Notes under the pieces: generated by a model
The model's input: the letters and a program-made list of their open reading frames with translations, nothing else
What the model was told of the DNA's origin: nothing
Database searches by the model: none
In this document: piece after piece, positions 6,532-13,123 of the stretch
How positions within the stretch are numbered: the first letter of the stretch is position 1
Layout of the letters: each line of letters begins with the position of its first letter
Position numbers and translations under genes: made by a program
From: Hamiltosporidium magnivora
Lineage: Eukaryota > Microsporidia > Dubosqiidae
Direction: 5' to 3'
DNA length: 13,123 nucleotides
Assembly (NCBI GenBank): GCA_004325065.1
Contig: PITI01000389.1
Coordinates: forward strand, 1-13,123

Positions 6532-7117
6532 TAATAGATCTCTATAAAAGTCGAAAGGTATCGAGTTTAAGTTCCTAGGCAAACTTCTGAGTTTGAATAA
6601 TGGAATTTCACATGAAATAAATGAAATAATAAAGGCAGGCAACAAAAAATATTTTCACAGCAACGCCTATGAAACCAAGTCTGATAAAGCGAAAGATAAA
6701 AAAGCATTACTTTGCCTACGATTATTTATGGATCTAAAACATTAGTATTGATCAAAAGAGAGGAACCATGTTAGATATATATGCGAGAAAATACTATGAA
6801 GAATAAATAGACCAATTTTCGAAAATAACGGTTAGAAATTAGAACGTATTAAGAAATTTTTAAATTATATCAAAATTCAATATTGTCACAAAATAAAACA
6901 AAGAAGACTTAGGTGTTTTGGACCCGTAGAAAGAGTGCATACAAAGAGAGCTGTAGATAAAATTTTAAACTTCACCTCAGGGTAAAAGAAGAAGATACAG
7001 GCCACGAAAAGATAGCAAGAAAACACCGGGAACATTCAATGAAACTTAATGAACTTCGATGAAGACGTTTGGATCAAAATAGGAATGAAAAGTGGAGTAT
7101 CATTTCAGACTAAGTAA
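6532..7117 (+). pseudogene. LINE C-terminal region, decayed
   Basis: GIEFKFLGKLLSLN followed by EINEIIKAGNKKYF (from 6557) matches the post-RT block FKYLGxxx...EIxxRIxxGN. TIIYGSKTLVLIKREE (6718-6765, after a frame change) matches the xLYGSETW block. From 6782 another frame reads KQRRLRCFGPVERV, matching RLRWxGHVxRM near the end of such ORFs. The final codons FDEDVWIKIGMK end in a TAA at 7115. At least two frameshifts and several stops break it. Confidence 0.85.
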
Positions 7118-9521
7118 GTGATATTGTATCATACTGTAATTATAATATATTACTAATTATTTTTTAAATAGTATTTTGTTTTTAGTTAATGATTATCAGA
7201 AATAAGGATTAAAAATTAAATATTATTTATCATAAATTAGATTTCTTTTTTTAAAATGCGTTTAAATACAACTTATACTTTTTTAAGATTAAACAGACCT
7301 TTCTGTTATTTATTAGAAGATTGTAATATTTCTAATTACATTCTTTTTATCTATTAGATTTAAGATTCTAATGTTTCTTTAGAAAGATGGAGATATAAAT
7401 TATAATTATTGAATATTTTAAAATCAAAGTAAATTTAATGTTTAAATAAATACGAAGTTTAAATTTATCTTATATGTAAGATTTAAACAATAATAGACAT
7501 ATAAAATATTAAATCATGAATTAATTTGACCTCGTTTTTCCATGTATTTGTATAATTTTGTATAAATTAGATTAAGTTTTTATATTTATTACTCATTGAC
7601 TCTCAATTTTACTTAAAATATTTTATTAAATTAATTTATAAAAAATATAAAATATGTGTTTAAGCTTTCTTGTTTAAATTATTTGAGCTTCTAAACACAG
7701 ATATAATAGATTTCTATTCTTACTATTAAACTTATAACTCAAGATATCATTTAACATAAATTATTTCCTAAATTAAATGTAAATTTTATAAAAATTTAAT
7801 GTAAATTTAATAAAAATTTGGGTTAAAATTGGTTTACGATTTTCATGCATTTTTTATACCTTTTTTTACGACACTTGTTTCTTCTTAAAACGCAGACATT
7901 TCATTTATATTAATCGTAGTTTCCTCTAACACGGTTTCCAAATTTAATATAAATTTTAATAAAATAATTTCCTTACTATTCTGTATTTTTGAAAAAATAA
8001 CTTAATATTTGTTATTTATCGGGTTCATTTTTCGTTAAAATTGTTTGTTATGCTTTTTAAATATGATTTTTGCAAAATGGAGTACTTAGGAAGTCTTGAA
8101 ATGAAAAAAAGAAGATTAAATATTTTTATTTGATTTAAAAATAATTCATTTAATAAATTAAATGCAGATTTTTTGATTTTAATTGTAAACTAAAAACTAA
8201 AAGTAAATAACCGAGTATTCTTTAAAAAGATTTGTCTGTATGTTTATTTAAAAATTCCAATAATAGCTAATTAATTTCAAATATGTTATTGCAGGTAAAA
8301 AGAGATGATGCGTAAAATTTAAACAAAAGATGAGATAAATTCAAAAAGTAAATCCTACTTTGTATTTGATCTTAAATTATATTTTAAGAGTAATTTAATA
8401 TTGTATTAGATAAGGTGTTTAGGTAAAAAAATATCACAGGCGTTTTTTGAATGGTTTTAAACTAAACAAAGATATTTTTGTCGAAACATTTTTTCATATT
8501 TTAATAACGGATGAAAATTTTTACCTTCTAAAGACAGTTTTTGATTAATTTATAAACTGAACTGCAAATAATATTATTTTGTTTAATATTTATAAATAAT
8601 ACCATATTTTGAAGAAGTTTTTCATTGTCCGATCAACTCTTAATAGCACATATTTATCAGTTTTAACATCTCTTACTTAAGCAATGTAACTTTGCTTAGG
8701 GATAATAGAATGAAATATTGCAATCTCAAACGAATTATTTGGTTTCATTTCTAAAAGGCTGAAATAATTTACTGTATTTTCTCTCCATATTTCATTTATC
8801 ATCATCTTTGAATAAATTTATCTTTGGAAAGAAAAATATAAATTTTATATGAAGTTTGGTTTCTAACATATATTTACTAAAATGTCATATACAGATATTA
8901 CTGAATACTTACAAATATTTTTTGCTTGATACTACAGTAAAATAGAAATTTTAGAATATTCAGTTTGTAACATCAATTTTTGTTAATTAAGGCAATGCAA
9001 AAAGTAAAGCTTCTTACTATCATAAACTTGACGATAAAAAGAAATTTTAATTCATCAACATATTTCTCTTCTCCAAAATAGATAAAATAATTTCATGAAT
9101 TATTTGCTATATTCAAAATTCATTATATTTTATACTATTTGATGAGTCGAAACCCAGTAAACCAAGCCAATAAATATATAATTAGCACAATATTTAATAA
9201 AACAGAGAAATGCATTGACTATAATACTCATCAGGTAAATTATTAATGATTTGAATATAAAATAGAGAGAAGAAATGAACATAGTTTGATTATTGAGTTT
9301 TTTAAAGGTGTTTCGGGTTACAATTTTCTTAGAATTTATATTGAAAAATGTGAATTTCGGCACAATATTTTTGCTTTTTTATACAGTTATAATACCTTGA
9401 GAAATGATAAAAAGTTATTTTTTTCAAAAACTTATAAATGTTTTCTTCCTACACTTCAGATGTAAATCCGCTTTAAATACTAAAAAGGTAATTTTTTTTA
9501 CATTTAATTGTATTTTTAAAC
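7118..9521. other. Gene-free, extremely AT-rich stretch
   Basis: I see no gene, RNA gene or tandem array in these 2.4 kb. The sequence is dominated by A- and T-runs (TTTAAATT, AAATTTAA and similar), with stops frequent in all frames. The first part may include the 3' tail of the LINE. A 77-codon minus-strand frame at 9130-9363 is rich in Phe, Ile, Asn and Lys, as expected of chance translation of AT-rich DNA. A weak near-repeat (AAATGTAAATTTTATAAAAATTTAATGTAAATTTAATAA, given here only by position 7776-7818) is the one local duplication noticed. Confidence 0.6.
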
Positions 9522-9524
9522 TAA

Positions 9525-10020
9525 TCCAGATGCTTAAAAGAAAGGCTCAATAAAAATTGCAAACAATTTCGAAAGAGTTTCAACTGGCCTAGATAAGATT
9601 ATCAAGGACAGATTTGGGTGTTGACTGAAAAGCTAATTTTATCTGGAAAATTTATAACTCTCATACCTAAACGAAGATTCTCAACAGTTAAAAGCATAAA
9701 AGATATCACTATGCTATTCTGTAGCTTTTAACCGATATAGAAACCTCTATATTCACATAAAATCCTCTTTTAAATTTTTTATGTGTAAGCTAGATAATGC
9801 TAGGAAAAACCTTTACTGGTATATTCAAGAAAAACAACTTAAGGGTTTCACTTATAAATCCGAAAGAAGCCGAGATGCAGGGAGATTCTGGATGCAATTC
9901 ATAGATACATGCAAATATTAGAAAAAAATCACAGAGGTACTATAAAGATTTTGATGTGCAACATTATTAATGTGTTCGAAACTCTAGCAAACAATCTGAT
10001 TGAAGGAGAAAGATAGTAAG
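9525..10020 (+). pseudogene. Probable second reverse-transcriptase remnant, different LINE lineage
   Basis: One frame is open from 9525 to 9728 apart from a TAA at 9594. It reads KLILSGKFITLIPKRR and then SIKDITMLFCS (9630-9725). This matches the RT pattern W...GxTxLIPKxGxxxxxxxYRPITxL seen in R2-like and related non-LTR elements, including copies in microsporidian genomes. Frame-shifted pieces after it, YIQEKQLKGF (about 9810-9842) and IINVFETLANNL (about 9965-10000), are compatible with later RT blocks but weak alone. It is unrelated in wording to the LINE upstream, so a separate insertion is likely. Beyond about 10020 similarity fades, though decayed sequence probably continues. Confidence 0.5.
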
Positions 10021-12836
10021 ATGATAATTGTATAGTGGCGTAAAGTCGCATAGCGTCTCATTTCGAAGTTTAAACTATTCGATATAAAATACATAAACAT
10101 AGGCAATATGTGTCTTTGCATAGCTAGAATCCATAGGAAAAAAAAAAGAAAAAAGATGAACCGACCAGAAGCTTCTACACGAATTGATAGATATTAAAAA
10201 TCTGCATGTATTATTAGAATAGAAAAAAGGGTTGTATATTATTAGTAAATTGGTATAGAAAAACCCACTTATTTCGACAAGCTACACAAGTAAGAGATCG
10301 TGACAAACATGAAAGGTTGCTAGATTCATTTGAACAGAAACATAGAAACCAAAAATAGATGCTTAGAACATTAAAGAAGCGAGAATTTGAATAAACTTTA
10401 AGCGATACACTTACAGATGCCGAAAATAAAATCCCAAAGGAATCATGCTAGAGTTTAATATAAACATAACCCGGAATTTTTTTTAAAGCCTTGGCCAAAA
10501 AAATAAGTCATGAATGATTTCGAAGCAAAAATTAGGCTTTATATAATCTAGAAGCAAATAAATTTAAACGTATGATCATAGTATTTTTGGTTTGAGTTTA
10601 TCGTGAACAAAATTAGAGCTTTAGAATAAAAATGTCTCAAATCAAATGAAATTGCAGGATTTGATTCAAAACGTGTAATAAAAGAAATGAAATATTGCGT
10701 TACAAAAATTTTATTGTACCATTTGTAATTACATACTCCTTATGTATATTTCCTCAACTTAATTTTATTTATATCTATTTAAATCTTCTTTCTACAAAAA
10801 GAAATTTTGAATTGCTTAATCAGAAGTTCTCCATAAAAAACCATTTACAAATTGTTTTTTTTATGGCCGTGACATGTATTAAAAACGTAAACCTTAGACA
10901 GATTGGCTCTGCTGCGAGCCAAGTATTTTATTTATTACAGTATCTATCAACGTGGCACATACTACAGTGCAATCATCCATATGTTCCACTTCTGTAAGTT
11001 AACGACTAAGTGTGAAACAATAGTCGTTAAATTCTAGGTAAAAGACAAGAGGTTTTAATAGAAAATAAATCAAAAGTCGTTTGAGGTAATCATGAATCCA
11101 ATAAGTAAACCTAATATGATTCCCTGCATAATAAAGAACATAAATGTATACTCGAGACGCAGTATGAAAGTGTCAAAAAGCTTATAATGTGTTTTAGACT
11201 GCTTAAGTACATTGAAAACAATAACCTTTAGATTAAATTGTGAAGTTTTTATTGGACAATTATGTTAAAGTTGCAAATTCATATATTACTTGAGTCAAAA
11301 AATCCATGAACAAAATGTCTGAACAAGCATACTGCAAAGAGATAATTTAGAATCCTTATTCTTCGTATTCAATATAGATCTGGTGAATTATAAACGTAAT
11401 AATAAACACACAAAGACAGCCATAATTCTGATGTGATGATCTCCTTAACAGTTAAACATATGTTTTTATCCTCAAACTAGATCTTCTTGCAGTTATGATT
11501 TTTTATTGTCGCCTTCAACATGGCGAGATGAAAAAAGTTTCAAAGATTATATGCTTAGAGATTTTTTGTGGAAACCTATGAATATCTAATATGTTTTCCA
11601 AGGATACTACTTCATCTAGGATATTTTAAAGGTCAAACAGTTAAGAGTATCAAAAACAACAAAAGAAAACAAAAAGATGTATAAAACTTCGAACAGGTTA
11701 TACTGATAGTAGAAACACATCTCAAGACAAATAACACAGAAATAAATCTATATTTTTATTGTGTAAAATTTTACGACTATACTCGCATTCAACGAGTTAA
11801 AATATGTACGCAAGGCGATGCTGCATGTACAGCATAAGCGCAAAAATTTTAATTTGAAGCCGAAATCAAATAATCGATTATACTTCTCCTCGCATGATAT
11901 GTAACTAACAAAGTATTAAGTTGTAGGGTCTGAAGATAGTTTCGCAATATTTATCAAGTGTCACTCAAAAGACATTAAAAATAGAATAACTGCAATTTCC
12001 AAAGGTATGAATTTGTCACACTAAATCTTGTACAAATAAAAGCATTTTCGAGTAAACTATGAAATCAAAGAAAGACTTATGAAAGTATAATACAAAGCAA
12101 TACAAAAAAATTGCTTTTTCAAAAAACGAAAACGAAAACATTATTTAAAGTTATTTATTTTCAACAAATAAATAAAAATTGCAATTATGTTTAAAATAGC
12201 TTTCGAAAGAAAACACCAGACTAACTGAAGATGGGGTGTTATGTAATAAAGAAATAGCGGTATTCTAACTTGTAAAAATATTCAGCATCAGAAAGAATCT
12301 ATTTATTAAACATCTGCTCATTTTGTGCAAAGACAAATATATAATACAGTATGAAATTAGACGAAAAATTCACTAGTTTGGTTTCGAATTCTCTCAATCA
12401 AATTTTCTAATTCTGAACTGATGCGAAAGTGATCGCGTTAAATATTCTTGAGAATAAATATTTTGGACCAATAATAAATACCTTTACGAATGAGTCTTCA
12501 AAATTTTTAAGTACAGGCTATATACTATAATTTGTGCTAAAAAATATAATAAGATTGCGACGTACCGATATTATTCGCTCAATACTATTGATCTGATTAA
12601 AATAAAACCATAGAACCATTGTAATTTTTTAAGAGTTTTTATTCGACGTTATGTTAAAAAATTTATTCGTTGGTTTACTAAGACAGTATTATTACAAAAT
12701 ACTAAAAGATGACCTTAAAAACTTTTATTCATAATATAGAGGTATACACATAGTCGATAATACAAAAAAATGTGACTAAGATTGATTTTGATCGACCAAG
12801 CTATCCGATGAGAATATCAAATGCGACGAGAACTGA
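10021..12836. other. No identifiable gene; probably decayed mobile-element DNA
   Basis: The base composition is less extreme than at 7118-9521 and short open stretches are frequent, which suits old, broken coding DNA. None is recognisable. Examples are a 100-codon frame at 10695-10997 (Phe/Leu/Ile-rich, no motif) and about 39 codons at 11470-11586 containing STWRDEKSFKDYMLRDFLW. One isolated GGGGTGTTATG occurs at about 12234, the only close relative of the left-hand repeats here. No tRNA- or rRNA-like segment was noticed. Confidence 0.5.
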
Positions 12837-13088
12837 AAAGAGCCCAATAATTGGTTTATAAAAAGGCTAGAGACATATTCTGCTGATCCTTTTAAGAATT
12901 ATATCAAACTGAACGGAAGGTTTAATCACTATAAAAGCAAATTTTATACTTTTATTTTGTCAAAAAAACCTGCAAAAAAATCGAAGGAAGAATTTTTAAT
13001 TAAGTTGGATTTAAGAGCGGATTATAAATCTCTTAAAGTGATAAAAAATACTCTGTATCGAACGATTTTACTCGATTTTAATATTTGG
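12837..13088 (+). other. Start-less open frame near right edge, unknown
   Basis: Eighty-four codons lie between a TGA (12834-12836) and a TAA (13089-13091) with no ATG. The translation is rich in Lys, with pieces such as NWFIKRLETYSADPFKNYIK and KKPAKKSKEEFLIKLDLRAD. The mix of charged and aromatic residues is more protein-like than neighbouring frames. I recognise no domain. It may be a fragment of a broken gene or element, an exon piece, or chance. Confidence 0.25.
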
Positions 13089-13123
13089 TAAAAATTGATT
13101 CAATGAATAGGTTAAATCAAATA

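Larger units (their letters stand above)
3846..7117 (+). mobile_element. Degenerate non-LTR retrotransposon (LINE), nearly full length
   Basis: A single decayed LINE spans about 3.3 kb, with an apurinic-type endonuclease, linker, reverse transcriptase and C-terminal region in the expected order on one strand. The protein pieces resemble the endonuclease-RT elements often annotated in arthropods as craniofacial-development-protein-2-like or RTE-type; I assign the clade only loosely. Base composition becomes less AT-rich at about 3846 (GTCAGGGCTTGTGGCTTG), which I take as the approximate 5' end. The last matching codons end with a TAA at 7115-7117. The 3' end of the element may lie somewhat later, and no target-site duplication could be fixed by eye. 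It contains many stops and several frameshifts, so it cannot be active. Confidence 0.9.

Noticed and set aside
5345..6645. Minus-strand open frames at 5345-5557, 6189-6392 and 6460-6645
   Set aside because: They lie antisense to recognisable LINE linker and RT sequence, and are Phe/Ile/Leu-rich as expected by chance.
9130..9363. 77-codon minus-strand frame in the AT-rich stretch
   Set aside because: Composition (Phe, Ile, Asn, Lys) is that of random AT-rich DNA; no motif or conserved-looking pattern.
10695..10997. 100-codon plus-strand frame
   Set aside because: It is the longest open frame in the right half, but has no domain, no repeat of known patterns and no upstream signal. It is kept only as a mention in the region entry.
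3846..13123. tRNA or rRNA genes
   Set aside because: Scanning by eye for a T-loop-like GTTCGA context with a matching acceptor stem gave no credible cloverleaf, and no rRNA-like segment was seen. A covariance-model search would be decisive.

Overview
The window looks like AT-rich nuclear DNA of a eukaryote with compact, intron-poor genes, and a microsporidian-like parasite with a large, repeat-laden genome is my best guess. The reasons are an intronless leucine-rich-repeat (LRR) gene with a short leader and a C-terminal cysteine module, low gene density, and decayed non-LTR retrotransposons of the type arthropods carry. No species can be assigned from the sequence alone.

Layout. Positions 1-3650 form a gene-plus-repeat domain. 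It opens with one convincing gene, a 528-residue LRR protein (73-1659, +) with an Asn/Thr-rich tandem insert. After it come about 2 kb saturated with one short motif, GGGTGTTA (often TAAAGGGGTGTTA), present in both orientations and organised in several ways: irregular copies (1649-1875), a 30/32-bp higher-order array (1949-2270), an inverted cluster (2271-2360), an 80-bp direct duplication (2698-2850), an 84-bp tandem duplication (2959-3140) and a regular 37-38-bp array (3403-3641). A small helical hypothetical gene on the minus strand (2436-2633) and a very weak small frame (3244-3393) sit between the arrays.

From about 3846 the character changes. A nearly full-length but dead LINE (about 3846-7117, +) retains recognisable endonuclease, reverse-transcriptase and C-terminal regions riddled with stops and frameshifts. 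Then come about 2.4 kb of extremely AT-rich DNA with no visible gene, a probable second reverse-transcriptase remnant of a different lineage (about 9525-10020), and 3 kb with nothing I can identify apart from a start-less open frame near the right edge (12837-13088).

The most interesting signal is the link between gene and repeats. The 39-bp coding minisatellite inside the LRR gene carries the same 13-bp core as the intergenic arrays, in the opposite orientation. It keeps a period that is a multiple of three, while the non-coding array has period 37-38. The LRR stop codon is itself supplied by a copy of the motif. This suggests a repeat family that spreads across genic and intergenic DNA and has shaped a protein. 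The genes here show no common pathway.
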